Shown: positions 24,921 to 37,138, counted from the first letter of the stretch. The stretch: DNA of 64,000 bases from Sambucus nigra (GCA_949130495.1 OX422207.1:706028456-706092455); one strand, 5' to 3'. Notes: generated from the letters alone by a model not told the origin. Made by a program: numbers and translations.

Positions 24921-26149
24921 CCCTTGGGATTTATTCCTCGCATTTACAAAGATATTTTTGGAACCAACCCAGACTACCAACCTATACCCATAACTGATTT
25001 AGACCTAGAGGGATTCTTAACCTCACACATAGACGGTTGTTCACATACTGAACGCATCCCAGCCAAACACGCAAATAATAGACAAGTTACTGTCAGTGCT
25101 ATAAATAGTATAATAGACTAAAATAAGTGTATACTTCTTATATTAAGAAAGTTAATAAAAGACACTCAAACCTTAGAAACAGAGATAAAAAAATATCTCT
25201 AAAATACTATTATAAATAGATAGCCAAATCCCAATAGACTTAGTACAAGTTCTATAAGAAATAAATATTAAGACTAATCATATAGAAGTTATTAACAAAG
25301 AAATTTTAGAAATTAAAACTATAATGAAAAATCAAGACAGTGAGTTAATTAAACTTACTAAAGAACAAGCTAAGCTTATCCCTATATTAGATAGGTATCT
25401 TCCTAATGGAGATAGTTAGATCAAACTAGAATGAGGTACCAAGAGACCTCTCCATTCACACCTTAGTAGATTTTTACTAAAGAATTTTAGAAAAGATAAA
25501 TGATAATACATTTTATTATAAGATAAATAAAAATGAGATTGCCAATGCTGCTAAAGCAATTAGACTCATATTAGAAAGATTAAATTTAATCTCTACCTCC
25601 ATAGCAGCTACCCAATACTATAATAGTAGCTTTGTTAAAGACTTACATTTAGATTTAAAAGATAAGACAGAAGGATTAACAACCTTCTACATAGAGTTTG
25701 TTAAATTCCAACAAAATTTAGAAAATTATGTTAATAATATGGAAGGTCATAACCTATTCAAAATGGATAGTATTATTACTGAACTTAGACTAGACATGGC
25801 CCAAGTTGAAGAAAAATACAAAGAAATTATGAAGGGAATTAAGTTTATATATAATAAACCTTCCCAAGTAAAATTAAACTCTCCGTTTATTTTAACTCAA
25901 TTAGATAAAATAGAAAAAATATAGAAACTATAGAAGCTAGGATGGCACACGAATCTGTGCATAAACAAGAAAAAGATGATGAGGTAAAACACTATATTAA
26001 TAAGATCCCTAATTCTCTTATTAATACTGTTGTTAAAAAAATGAAGATATTAACAATAATGCAAAAAGGAGAATAAGACATTTAATGAAGAAATTCTTAG
26101 GTGGATAAAAAGACAAAAAGATTATTCAGACTCTTTAGAGAGGATTGAA
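24921..26149 (+). pseudogene. Pararetroviral N-terminal coding remnant, function not recognised
   Basis: The region between primer site and movement protein has coding-like composition but many stops. Open pieces lie at 24921-25121 and 25739-25924. The latter encodes a charged, probably helical peptide. I recognise no domain. In related viruses this region precedes the movement protein or holds small accessory ORFs. I cannot place a start codon. Confidence 0.45.
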
Positions 26150-27066
26150 AAAAGACTTGAACAAAAACAGGTAAACACCCATAAATTTAGAGAATCTCCT
26201 TATGTAGGGACTAAGGAAGGAAAGACCATAACTAGAAGAATCATAAATGATGGATTAGATAAGACTAGTAAGATAGTTAGCTTTATCCCAAATGTTGGAC
26301 AGAGTAATTGTATGCTCCAGAGACTTAATGATTCATCCTCCAATGTGAGAACATGGTGGAAGGAGAGAAATTTCACCAATCCTCTCCAATGGAAAGAATG
26401 GGGTGAAGTTGACTGGAAGATTGTTGAAGATTCCATTAATAATGGACAACTTCTAGTCGCTAGATACATAGAATTGTTTAAAGAAGATGCCACTCCTAAG
26501 ACTACTAATTATAGCATGACTTACCATTGTAGTAATCATGTGTTAGACAGATCCTATACTGAGCTCCAAGTGTTTGACTCAGAATGGCTTAGATCTAAAG
26601 GAATTGATAGGAAGTTCCAATTCCAAACCTTTGGACTCTTTAAAGAAAGAATCCAAGGATTGCATAGACCTCAGAATAATATCAACATATTATGTTGTTT
26701 AGTAGATAAAAGATGGAAAGATTTTAAAAAAAGCCTTATTGGGATAGCCCAATTAGAAATGTCAGACAATATAGGATACTTTAATGTCATTCCGACATTT
26801 ACAGTAACCGTAGACACAAACAAACATTTTAAGTTAATCTTATATGCCAGTGGCTATGAAGACTATATTATCCCAGACGCTAATATAAATATAGAATTCC
26901 AAAGCTATGTGAAGTTCTCCCAATTTCCTTATGAAGGAATTCAATCGGGAATTCCTAGCGGTGGACTTAATGAAGAAATATTAGTTAGAATTAATAAGTT
27001 AGACTACAATCATACTTACAGTATTAGGAACACTCGACCTATGAAAGAAAAGGCTAAGACTCTCTG
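26150..27066 (+). pseudogene. Pararetroviral movement protein region
   Basis: An open stretch of more than 250 codons (ATG-bounded part 26312-27064) preceded in the same frame by ~50 further codons. The pattern of hydrophobic strands around a central segment with FNVIPTF and the downstream YEGIQSGIP motif is that of caulimovirid movement proteins, which form tubules through plasmodesmata. It lies immediately upstream of the coat-protein region as in petu/florendovirus-like genomes. It ends at TGA 27065. The following 27067-27720 is in several frames with stops. Assignment is by recognition of the family pattern. Confidence 0.65.
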
Positions 27067-27719
27067 AAAATTGCCCGAATTTCAAGAAACTAAGACTATA
27101 CAAAATAAACCTTTATTTATTAATCAAGACGATGTTATTGGAAATGTTACTATCTAGTTTGGCCTCCTATGATTATCAATAAGAATATTCAAATTGAACA
27201 AGTTGGATTTAGGAATATGGGAGAAGGCATAATCAATGATCCTTCAGAAGGATAATGTAATGGTAAGACTAGTTCTAGTTTACTAAGACAAGCCCCTTTA
27301 ATTAGACCTAGAAGATCATTTAAAAACAAAGACTTAGCTAGAGAAAAATCTAGGATCCAAAACTTTGGACATGAACCCTCAGAATTGGACATGAAGATAT
27401 TTAAAGACCACCTTAAGAAAAGTCATTCTTTTAGGATCCAAGAAAGAGATAGATTTAATATGATAGCTCAAGGCTGTATATTAAAATTAAACGTATCTAA
27501 GAATACTAAAGAACTTCTTTGAAATCTTATACTAATAGAAGAAGGAGAAGAAAGAATAATGGCATCTACACAGTAGAACTTAATAAGCAAGAGATATGAA
27601 GTAGTAGTAGGCTAGAAGATGATCCTAGATACTCAAGCATTGTAGTAAAGACCAAACCTGATTATATAAGTATTCCTATATACTCAAGCACTGTCATAAA
27701 GAACAAAATTGATTATATA

Positions 27720-28832
27720 AAAGACTTATCGACTAGTGACAAGAGTTTTACTCCCGTTAAAACTATGGCAAGCTAAGACATAAATCCAGTTGGGATATAC
27801 CTTAACTTAGACAATGTCCAAGATAGGAAGAAGGCCTTAGATAAATGGCGTAATCAGATGAAGATGTGTTTTGCATTTAATGAACAATGGGATGCAAGTT
27901 CATGTAAACAATACGCTGAGCAATCCATTAGAGGTATTGCAAAAGATTATTTAGATAGTTTAAGAAAAGCTACAAATGAAGAGTCCTTAGATAAGATTGA
28001 GAAGATGAAAGAGAGCCTAGAAGAAATATCAATTGAAGAATATATTCAATTGTTTACATCTGAATTCATTAGAGATAGACATTTAGCTCAAATCAATGAA
28101 CAAGACCTAGCAAAAACTAAGTTAGCCCTCCTTAGAATTTGCAAACTAGATAAGATAAATGAATATAGCAATAATTATGAGCAGCTATATTACCAAATTA
28201 AATAATTTGGAGAGACCTTAAAATATCAATACTTTAGGAAGATACCAGCCATAGGACAAATCCTAATTAATGAATATAGGAATTTTCCAGGAATAGCTGG
28301 AGCTAAGAATAACTCCCTTGGTGCAAGGATCAATTTAGCCAAAGACTATAGCATATCTAAGAGACGTGATATAACTCAAGGAAAGTTGATAGAAAAAACT
28401 TTCAAACAGATCCCTCCAATACAAGACAAAAGTGATATCACTCCAATCTAATGGGGATGTGGAAGTGAATCTAAGAAATTCAAAAAGAAATTATAATGGA
28501 AACATAGGAAGTTTAAGACTACACCTTTAGGATTTCCAAGGAAGTATAAATTTAGACCATCTACTACCTTTAGAGAAAAGAACACTAAGACTAAGAAAAA
28601 TAGTTTAACTAAAGAATATATTTTAAGAATCTCACTAGTAAATATAAGAAGGTTACTAATTATAGGAAAGAAAAAAAATAGTTCAATCTAAGACTTCTAT
28701 AAAAGAATGTTGGACTTGCGGCAAAGAAGGACACTTTTCTAAAGACTATCCTAATAAGAAAGATAAAGAAGGTATCAAGATTAGTAATACAATATTAGAT
28801 TATGTAGATCAAGAAGAGTTAGATATCCTATA
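27720..28832 (+). pseudogene. Pararetroviral coat protein region with zinc knuckle
   Basis: The open part at 27858-28203 contains the conserved caulimovirid coat-protein core (a W...M...F segment, then a long charged helix region with IRGIAKDYL). A basic region follows in interrupted frames. A retroviral-type knuckle lies at 28708-28749: Cys, Cys and His are in place (CWTCGKEGH), but the last Cys is Tyr (a TGT to TAT change). The reading is cut at 28832 by the CACTA transposon. Inactive. Confidence 0.7.
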
Positions 28833-29240
28833 CACTACTAGAAAAATGACAATTAAGGACAGAGGTATTAAGGACAGCTTAAAAGATGTCCTTTAACAAA
28901 ATGTATAAGGGACAGGAAGATGTAGTTGTCCTTTATAATAGTCTAAAAGGACAGGAATATTTTATGCGTCCTTAATAACCGACTGAAAATAGTTTTTAAG
29001 ACAGCAAAAAACGACTGCCCTTTAAAATAACTCTAAAAGGACATCACTTACTGTCCCTTAAAATAATTAATTTCCCTCTCTTATTTTTGTCGTTCCCTCT
29101 CTTTTAAAAAAGGATAAATAATTCATTTCCCGCATTTTTATTAATGAGAGCAAAAAGGACAGCATTTTTATTGTCGTCCCTTATATGACATCAAATAGGA
29201 CAACAATTTGAGGGTGTCCTTTTAAATATCTACTTACCTT
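28833..29240. repeat. Left subterminal repeats of the CACTA element
   Basis: There are many copies of AAGGACAG, AAAAGGACA and the reverse TGTCCTTTT within ~400 bp. The matching right block is at 36776-37125 (for example GGACAGC, CTGTCCTTTTAG). Confidence 0.85.
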
Positions 29241-29288
29241 CTTTAATTGGGTCAAATAAACAAGTAACCCTCAAAGTAAATTTGGCAA

Positions 29289-29520
29289 ATGAAAAACCCA
29301 AAAGTAAAGAAAACCCAGCCCTCGTCATCTCTCCCTCTTCCTCACACCGCTCGTCGTCTCTCCCTCTTCCTCTTCCTCTTCCTCACCTCTCTCCCTCACA
29401 GTCGCTCCTCACAGTCGCTCGCTCGCTCTCCTCCACACTATAAGATGTCCAGCGCCGCTCCACACTATACCAGTCCGGCGCCGTTCAAGGTTTGTCCTTA
29501 ATATTTTTCATTTTGTTTAC
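29289..29520 (+). pseudogene. Possible captured first exon in the CACTA element
   Basis: A pyrimidine-rich leader (CTCTTCCTCTTCC runs) is followed by an ATG at 29444 (MSSAAPHYTSPAPFK) and a possible donor (AAG/GTTTGT near 29490). The composition resembles a plant 5' UTR and first exon. I do not recognise the protein. Confidence 0.3.
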
Positions 29521-30134
29521 TTTTACTTAGGATAAGGATTTATTGTCTCCCCCACATAGTTTAGTATACTGAAAATTATCAGTACACTTGCTTTGGAATG
29601 TTTAGTTTAGGATAAGGATTTATTGTCGAAAGTTCGTGCGCTCTGGTTGTTTTGGAGGATTTATTGTCGAAAATTATCAGTACACTTGATTTGGAATGAT
29701 GTGAAAGTTTGGTGTATCATCAAATAGTTTTTGAGAACTCAAATCCCTGAAAAAATAATATATGCAAAAAAAAAAAAAGATAAAACACAAATATATGTTT
29801 ATAAACTAAATAAGACAGAATTATTATCTCCAAATTAAAAAAATGTACCTGCTTATGAAATTAGTACCTCCAAATCAAATATATAGCAGGTTGTTGCCTA
29901 CTATATATATACATAATTACATTTAAATCCAATACTCGAATGCCCTGACAACTCTCATGTACCTATCAGGCTCTTGAGTTTGGACAGTACCATATCTCCA
30001 ATTGGCTACTAGTGAGAGGCTGGGAGCTGATGTTTGAGTTATACAGGGTTATATATCCAGACCGTATCCACGAGTTCTATTTTTAAACGTTTAAAACTTT
30101 TGTTGGTCTATAGATCTCCATTATCCATGTCATC

Positions 30135-30600
30135 ATGGTTGTTATCTCGGAACTTATTTCTCATTTGTTGCAGGCTCCTCACGTTCTTGATGCGATTTTC
30201 CGTGGTCTCGTCCTCGGTGGTCCTGATAGTGACGGGGTTCTTTATCAGTTTTTAAAGAGGTGCCCCAATGATCCGCCATTCTATATTCCCATAATCAACA
30301 CCCTGACTATCGATTACTTAATTGGTTTGTATCTTCTGCATTTACCACGGGATTAATCATACACAGATTTCATTTGACATTGTCTATTTCATGTACACTG
30401 TGAGCCAGGGGTGGGCCATAGATTTGCTGGCCATCCTTTTACATGTCATTTGTTTTGTTTAACTCGTAGGACGTACTCCAGTTCATACTTCTCCACCTTC
30501 CGATGTCTTGGTGAAATGTATCTATCAGGCTTCTTTAGTCCCTCTCCTACACGTATCTATTAGGGATATTTTGTTGAGTGGTCATAAGAGTTTGCCAAGG
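30135..30600 (+). pseudogene. Captured exon-like sequence, protein not recognised
   Basis: An open plus-strand segment (30171-30330) encodes a balanced, protein-like peptide including HVLDAIFRGLVLGG and CPNDPPFYIPIINTL. A possible donor follows (GGTTTGTAT), with a second coding-like block at about 30468-30600 (TPVHTSPPSDVLVKCIYQAS). Typical codon composition and flanking splice-like signals suggest two exons of a host gene carried by the CACTA element. Not identified. Confidence 0.4.
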
Positions 30601-32974
30601 AATAGAGGATTTGGGGCTAAAAATTTCAATTCTTCATCTTTTAACCTTAATTGCTTTGGAAAAATTAACTGCTTTCCGTAGGGATTTTGTTTTGTCCCTT
30701 TTTAATGGGTCAGTTGCACAAATTCAATCCACAATTAACTCATCCTTATCGAGTGGTTTACTTTGTTGATTCATTTGATTTTTTAAAAATTAAGCATTAT
30801 GTAGCATATATATATATATTTATGGTTGTAAGAAATATAAAACCTCCACCATATATCTCGTAATTAAGCTTCATTCTCACTATTCTATCTTTCATTTCAA
30901 TCGATGAGACCATTTATCAAGTTTTTCTTTGATGAAGCATGCCTTCTTTAAATTGCCCTTTTAATCAGGGCAGAACTATCCATGATAATGTGATAAAGAG
31001 CTAAACAATATTGAAGCACATATATTGGATTTAATCACGTCCTTTAAATGTGTACGTGATTAAAAGCACATATATAGCAGGTTGTTATCTACGTCGTAAT
31101 GCAGACCTTAAGTAGTGTATACTGCAAGAAGAATTTTTTATTTTTTTATTTTTTATTACCATATCTGGATATAATGGGGTAAACTAAATTAGAGACAGTT
31201 GCAAATGCGTGATCTGCTGTTTACAGATACTGGCATTAGTTATCTACGTCGTAATGCTGAGTTGATGCCAAAAAAGTGAGAGGTATACCAGAAAGTAATA
31301 CTAGGCTATAATGTGCCTAGATGTTATTCCCAATCACCCGTGTACAGATTATTACTAACTAAAGATGTGTTTACTAAGTTCCTACAAGAAAAATATGACA
31401 CTGATATGTTTGAGGAATGTTAACATATGCTTATATCTGATCATATGCTCATATCTGATCATAACGGTTTTTATGTTTCCATGAATACAAATGTTTGAGG
31501 AATGTTTATTTTCCCCATAAAAATAGGTGTTCATTTTAGAACTGCCAGATCTGATGCAGTTAGTGTGTGAAGTTTTAATAATGTGAAGTTTAGTGTAGCA
31601 CATCAAATTTTGGGTTCGATTTGTTTATGATGTACCTATTTTTGAAATACAACTCAGTGTAATGCATTATTGTGTAGGGTGTTTGAACATTATACACAAT
31701 CAAGAGTTTATGGTAATGATGGAGCTCGAGGTCGTTCAAGCCACTCAAAGTCTCTAGCAACCCCCACTTCACCCTGTCGTGAATATAATTCATACGAGAC
31801 TCTTAGTCAGAGCAGGGGGTCTACAACACTGATGGATATGCTACTGAGAGACCTTGGACTGTCTAGGTATTTGTTTGGAGGCTTCAAGTTTTCTAACCAG
31901 ATTTGAATTATATGAGGTATAACAGGTCAAATTTAGGTTTTAAAAATCGTTCCATGGTTATATAGGTGCTAAAATTGGTAAGTGATGTGTTAACACCTGG
32001 TAAAAACTATGCCATGGTTATTTAGATGTAAATTAAAGAGGTATAGCAGGTGTTAAAAAACTATTAAAAAGAGTACTGCTATACCTCTTCAAATTTAAAG
32101 TTTTAGATCAAATAATGTAGTTATGGACTAAAGGTGAAAAAGTCTGGAAAATGGGTTGTTACAGCATTTAGTTATGGAGTACTTAGACCCCCAAATAATG
32201 TAGAATACTTGTTATTAACCATGTTGTTATTAACACTTGAGAATGGCCTATTCATGTTAATGTTACTTATGTTCTTAAATCGAGGTAGTAATGCAAGAAA
32301 CTCAACTTACAATGGAGTTCACATCATCTATGGACAATACACCTCCTCCTCAACCGGTTATAACACTACCTCAGTGTCAACAGCAGAAAACTCAACCCTT
32401 TTCTACTAGGGTTAGTTGGCTTTTGGCCTTAAAGTTTAGGTCGGAACTGACTTTTTTTATCAGAAACAAAAATATATCCATGGATTCTCTAAATACAATT
32501 ATTGAAGATACATAGGTCAAATCTAAATTTAAACCCTAAATTTTGGTTATTATACTTTGGACACCCTAAATTTAGACTTTAGCACCCACTTTATGTATAA
32601 ACAGACATTAATCAAGATATTTGATCATTTTCTATGCACTGTAATGCTCCTATATGAGGTCAAGAGTTTCAGTTTCAAACATGTTATTTCATATCAGTTT
32701 CAACCATTCAACAAACCTCAGTCACTGTGACATGGAGAACACTCTCACAACTAGAAACTACCACAGTTACAAGGACTTGCTCTCTATTATTTTTTATGTT
32801 TTTTTCTCTTCCTAATTTTTCATATCATTCATGCTTTTGGAAATGTTTGAAAAATAGAATTAAGTTTATTTAAGTTTTCATTCTTTATATTTCAATGAAA
32901 GTCTATCTGAGTTTTTTGGTGGGAAATGGCAGGTTCTTTTTCCCCTACCTAATGTACACAGTGGTTATTTTTCA

Positions 32975-33425
32975 ATAGACCGAGGGAAAGAATTCGCTGA
33001 AGGGTCATCTAGATCACCCAGGGACCAACCCGCCATGTCGACCCGATACGAGTCCTAAAAGAGGAGAGATTGGAACACGTTTGGTCAGTATTTGAGGAAC
33101 CAGAGGTCACCAGTTCCACTATCACAATGTAACAACAAACATGTGCTTCAGTTTCTTAGATACCTTGACCAGTTTGGTAATACTAAAGTTCACCTACAAG
33201 GTTGCATATTTTATAGGCAGCCTGAACCACCCGCACCTCGCACCTGCCCGCTAAGGCAAGCTTGGGGAAGCCTTGACACACTCATCGGGCGGCTCCGGGC
33301 AGACTATGAGGAGAACGGTGGGTCACCAGAGAATAACCCTTTTTTCCAGCGGTGCAATTCGGGTTTTCCTCAAGGAGGTGAAGGAGTGTCGAGCTAAGGC
33401 TAGCCAATGCAAGGGGGACTATGAA
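32975..33425 (+). pseudogene. Broken ALOG/LSH (LIGHT-SENSITIVE HYPOCOTYLS-type) gene fragment
   Basis: The translation follows the ALOG (DUF640) domain: [66 protein letters not shown], then in the +1 frame [16 protein letters not shown] proteins are small plant-specific DNA-binding regulators of organ boundaries and growth. Two lesions are visible. TAA at 33056-33058 replaces the Gln codon of the conserved YESQKRRDW. One extra T in a T-run near 33330 shifts frame inside the C-terminal part of the domain. An N-terminal EGSSRSP-like segment precedes it. The piece is intronless, lies inside the CACTA element, and is not functional as it stands. Confidence 0.88.
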
Positions 33426-33822
33426 TCAAATTCATCCATGCCAAGTAATAGTGAATTTTGCGGTAGTGTTCATCATGGGAATATCAAAACCAAGTAAGAG
33501 TGAATTTTGCGGTAGTGTTCATCATGGGAAAAAAAACTCAACATATTTGAATTAGCATTGCTCTCTTGCTCAATAGCTTAGTTTTTGCATAACCAAGTAA
33601 GAGTGAATTTTACTCAATAACTTAGTTTAGCTAATTATGTTTGGTGGCTTTGATCTGATTGTCATAGAACAATAAAGTTACTGAGCTCATCATCCTCAAA
33701 AAACGTCCCAAAGCTCTTAGCATAACTCCAGTTCAATGGCTCCCCCTACTCTACCTTGGGTCAAACATAACACTAATGGTCTTGCCAAAGGGTCAGCTGG
33801 ACCTATTACTATAGGAGGCATT

Positions 33823-35064
33823 TGTAACAACCCGCGTCATTTTGGGTTATTTTAATTAATTTATGAAAAATGGAGGAAAATAAAGTTTTTGATAAAAAAA
33901 ATTTTATTGCTCAAATATGTTGGTTATTATTTTTAAAGGTGAGAATTTCAAATGGTTTCGAAAATGGATTTTAAAATGATTTTTAAATGTTTTTAACTCT
34001 TGGAGTTGTTTTGACTTCCAACTCTTCATTTCTTTGCCTTATTTAAAGGAGTCTTTTGGATTCCAACTCTTCATTTCTTTGCATTATAAAAGGAAGTCGT
34101 GGTAAAGCCTTTTAACATACTTTTGGCACAAATTTTGGCAGCAAATATATTTTATATTCCTCTTCTTTTTATATACACATTGACCCTTGAGACTTGTGAG
34201 TTCCAACCTTAGATTAGAGGTGTTCTTGGGGCTATTTTGTTGGAGGTTCTTGGAGGATCTTCTGTAGATCTTTTGTGTTGATCTTGAGGATGTGATCGTT
34301 GGTTTCTCATCATGATTTTGAGGTATGAGGTTTTACACAATATGCTCCTTAAATCTCGCGAGTGTCAATCTCTTTGAATTCTTGTTAATTGAACTCATAT
34401 TTGAATTGATAAATTCATTGAAATCTGGAAAATAATTGTTGAAATTATCTTGATTCATGTGGTATCATTATATTGTTGATGAGTACGTTGTCATGAGATT
34501 TTAATATGGCACGGATGTTGGGCACTCGCCAAAATTCCTGTTTCCCGGGCTATGGCTTGATAAAGCATATACGGATGTGGTGAGACCTGGCGACCCGGTT
34601 AATGTGTTGTTGAGAAATTGTATTGATAAATGCTTTGAGATTTGCATTTTGTTTTGAATATTCGTACTCGTGTTGTTACGTTTTATTCATCGCTAACATG
34701 TATTTGTTGAGCATGTTTCTTGTCGTATTGTGTACTTCCCCATGTTTTCTTTTAGTTGGCAGGTTAGCGTGGATTGGGACGCTATGGACCAATTGGGATT
34801 ATTTTAGCGTGGATTATTTTGGGAAGAATATTTTTGGAAGATTTTTATTATTTTGATGTATAAAGCATTGAAGATTTGTATTTATTTTTCGAGTTAGATT
34901 TTGTATTTATTCGAGAGACTTGTTGTATTTGAAGAATTGAGATTAGCGGATTTATATTATTGTGGGTTTATTTAGATGCTCTATACCTTGTTATTTGTGG
35001 ATTTGGATTTATTTTATCGAATGTGGCGCTCCGTTCGCTCTCCCCGAGCGGGCGGGGTGTTACA
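33823..35064 (+). mobile_element. Solo Ty3/gypsy LTR (1242 bp) with perfect 5-bp duplication
   Basis: It starts TGTAACAACCCGC and ends GCGGGGTGTTACA. It is flanked by GCATT at 33818-33822 and 35065-35069. It has a TATA-like box (TTATAAAAGG near 34085) in plus orientation. No internal region is present, so it is an LTR left after LTR-LTR recombination. The termini match the TGTAACACCCCG family (Tekay-like) seen at 22302 and 50719. Small ORFs inside are not genes. Confidence 0.88.
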
Positions 35065-36147
35065 GCATTTTACTCTGTCAGGGTTTCTTTCCACATTTGC
35101 TTACATCATCAGATGTATATATGCATATTTTATATATGCATCTCCATATATTCAATATGCATATATATGATGCATATATACAATATGCAATATGCATATA
35201 TGCTTCATGGAGACCACTACTAGGAGCACATCGATATAGAGATAGTATGATTTTTTTGTGTTGTGAATACCATGTCTTTGTTTATTGGATCTGAAGGAAA
35301 TAATATTCAGCTGTTTGACATGAGACATTACTGTAGGTAAAATATAGGTGAGTTCAAGCCTAATTTGAAATTCATGGATAACTACATTAGTTCATGGACA
35401 ATGCTTTTTTTATCAATTTCTTATCTAAAAAATTAATTTTGCAGGTAATTGAATAATGGATGAAATAAAAATGCATGCTATTTGGCTAAAGTTCTTTGTT
35501 ACAGTGAAGATGCATTTTGGAGGACCTAATCAATTTTATGATGTAAGGTATAGTTTCATTATAATTTGAATTTCTTATTTTTGAATTTTATTTTATTATT
35601 CAATGTTTCTTTATTTCCTCCTCATTTTAATAATTAAATTGCAATATCTCTATCAAGGTAATTAACAAAAATAAACACGACCAAATGCATATACATACAT
35701 GGGTGTGGGGTGTGTTCAGATTTTTATTCTTCTCCGACTGGATTTATATAAATTTAGTGTTTTCCATGTTAAGAGTGGGTTATTCTAAATTTGGACAAGC
35801 TATATGCGGACATAAATTAGGAACAAATTGAAAGTTATTATTACATTGTAGGAATGTGCCATGGAAACATAAGAATAGGTGCGTACCACATATGTTCGTA
35901 AACATCACTCAGATCACGAATGCTCCATATTTCCCTCTCTATTAACACTTTGTGAATATGTATATTTGTTGACAGATGACTCATATGGACAAGATTCGGA
36001 ACGACATGTTTCAGGGTCTCGATAGACAAACTCATGCGGATGAAACATGTGGTCTTTTCTATTCTTTAGATATGATATTGGTTATTTTATTTTTCTCACA
36101 TTTTTTAGAATTTTGACATAATTTTTCTATATTGCTTGGATATACAG

Positions 36148-36285
36148 TTATTCTCGGTCAAAATTCTCCACAAGTTATCATCTCGAGAATCTCTAAAGCT
36201 TTGAAGGATGTGGCATACTCATTCAGCGAGGATGATGAAGACAAAAAAGATCCGTCTAAAGCCCTTGGACTTAAGTTGATATATA
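36148..36285 (+). pseudogene. Captured fragment resembling FACT complex subunit SPT16
   Basis: The open segment reads TVILGQNSPQVI then SKALKDVAYSFSEDDEDKKD. The SK(A/S)(V/L)KDVAYSF-acidic pattern following DTVIVG is a conserved stretch of SPT16 between the peptidase-like and middle domains. FACT is a histone chaperone acting during transcription and replication. A pyrimidine-rich stretch and TACAG immediately before 36148 look like a splice acceptor, so this may be one exon. The rest of the gene is not seen. It sits in the CACTA element. Confidence 0.6.
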
Positions 36286-36735
36286 TGTTATTTTTGTTAT
36301 GAAGTTTGTTTCGTTGAATTATTTGTTAGATGAATTTGAGATCATGTAATATTGTTGGATTTGTTGTTATCCCTTAATAGGGTGGTTAGTCCAATAAACA
36401 AAGGAGATTATGCCCAATTTTTTTTAAATGGACACTTTGTTTATTAGAGGCAATGCGAATTCAGTTGATGAATATAATATATTTCATGTTATATGTGACT
36501 TTGTTTGATGAACTTAGATTATTTGAATGGTTTTGGACAATTTGTTATTTGTTAAGCAGGGTAGATAGTCCTATAAACAAGGGAGATTATGACCAATTTT
36601 TTTAAAGTTACAATTTTGTTTTGTTTTGTTGGGGAACGATATTTTGTCGTTTCACGATTACGAACATTGAAAATTTTTCGTTGGTTCGCGATTACGTACT
36701 TTGGACAATATTCGCCGTGCCTTCAGGCATGGGAT

Positions 36736-36738
<3 letters not shown>

Positions 36739-36776
<38 letters not shown>
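36739..36776. repeat. (AT)n microsatellite in the CACTA element
   Basis: A TA dinucleotide run just inside the right subterminal repeat block. It produces spurious IYIYIY ORFs. Confidence 0.95.
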
Positions 36777-36779
<3 letters not shown>

Positions 36780-37138
36780 TCTTTTAGGACAGCTACAACT
36801 ATCTTTTAAAATAGTAATTTGGCGCCACATTTTATGCGCCAAAATTTATTTGGGACAGCAAATTTTGTCCCTAATACTTCGTTTTAAAGGACATCAACAT
36901 CTGTCCTTATAAATATATAATAGCATTTGGATTTAAAAGGACGAAGCTAAAAGGACGTCTTCTGCTGTCCTAAAAGATCAAAAAGGACAACAAAAGCTGT
37001 CCTTTTAGCCTTTTATGACGCCCACCTGATAGGACAACTCTTCCTGTCCTTATGACTGTCCTAAATACTATTGGGGATAGCAAATGGTCTTTTGGGATAG
37101 CAAATTATCTGTTCTTAATTTTCATTTTTCTAGTAGTG

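Larger units (their letters stand above)
28833..37138. mobile_element. CACTA (En/Spm-type) transposon, 8.3 kb, gene-capturing
   Basis: The terminal inverted repeats are exact: CACTACTAGAAAAATGA at the left and its reverse complement at the right for the first 15 bases (...ATTTTTCTAGTAGTG). The subterminal ~350 bp on both sides are packed with AAAAGGACA/TGTCCTTTT words in both orientations, typical binding-site arrays of CACTA elements. The flanks are TATA/TATA-like; the 3-bp duplication (ATA / TAT) is imperfect. I find no transposase. The interior holds captured gene pieces (ALOG, SPT16-like, others) and a solo LTR. It is probably a non-autonomous carrier. Confidence 0.85.

Noticed and set aside
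34623..35294. Several overlapping plus-strand ORFs around the end of the solo LTR
   Set aside because: They cross the LTR boundary and an AT-rich ATGCATAT repeat patch. No domain and no consistent frame.
36589..36912. ORFs with IYIYIY runs
   Set aside because: Translated TA microsatellite inside the CACTA element. The same applies to 16912-17118.
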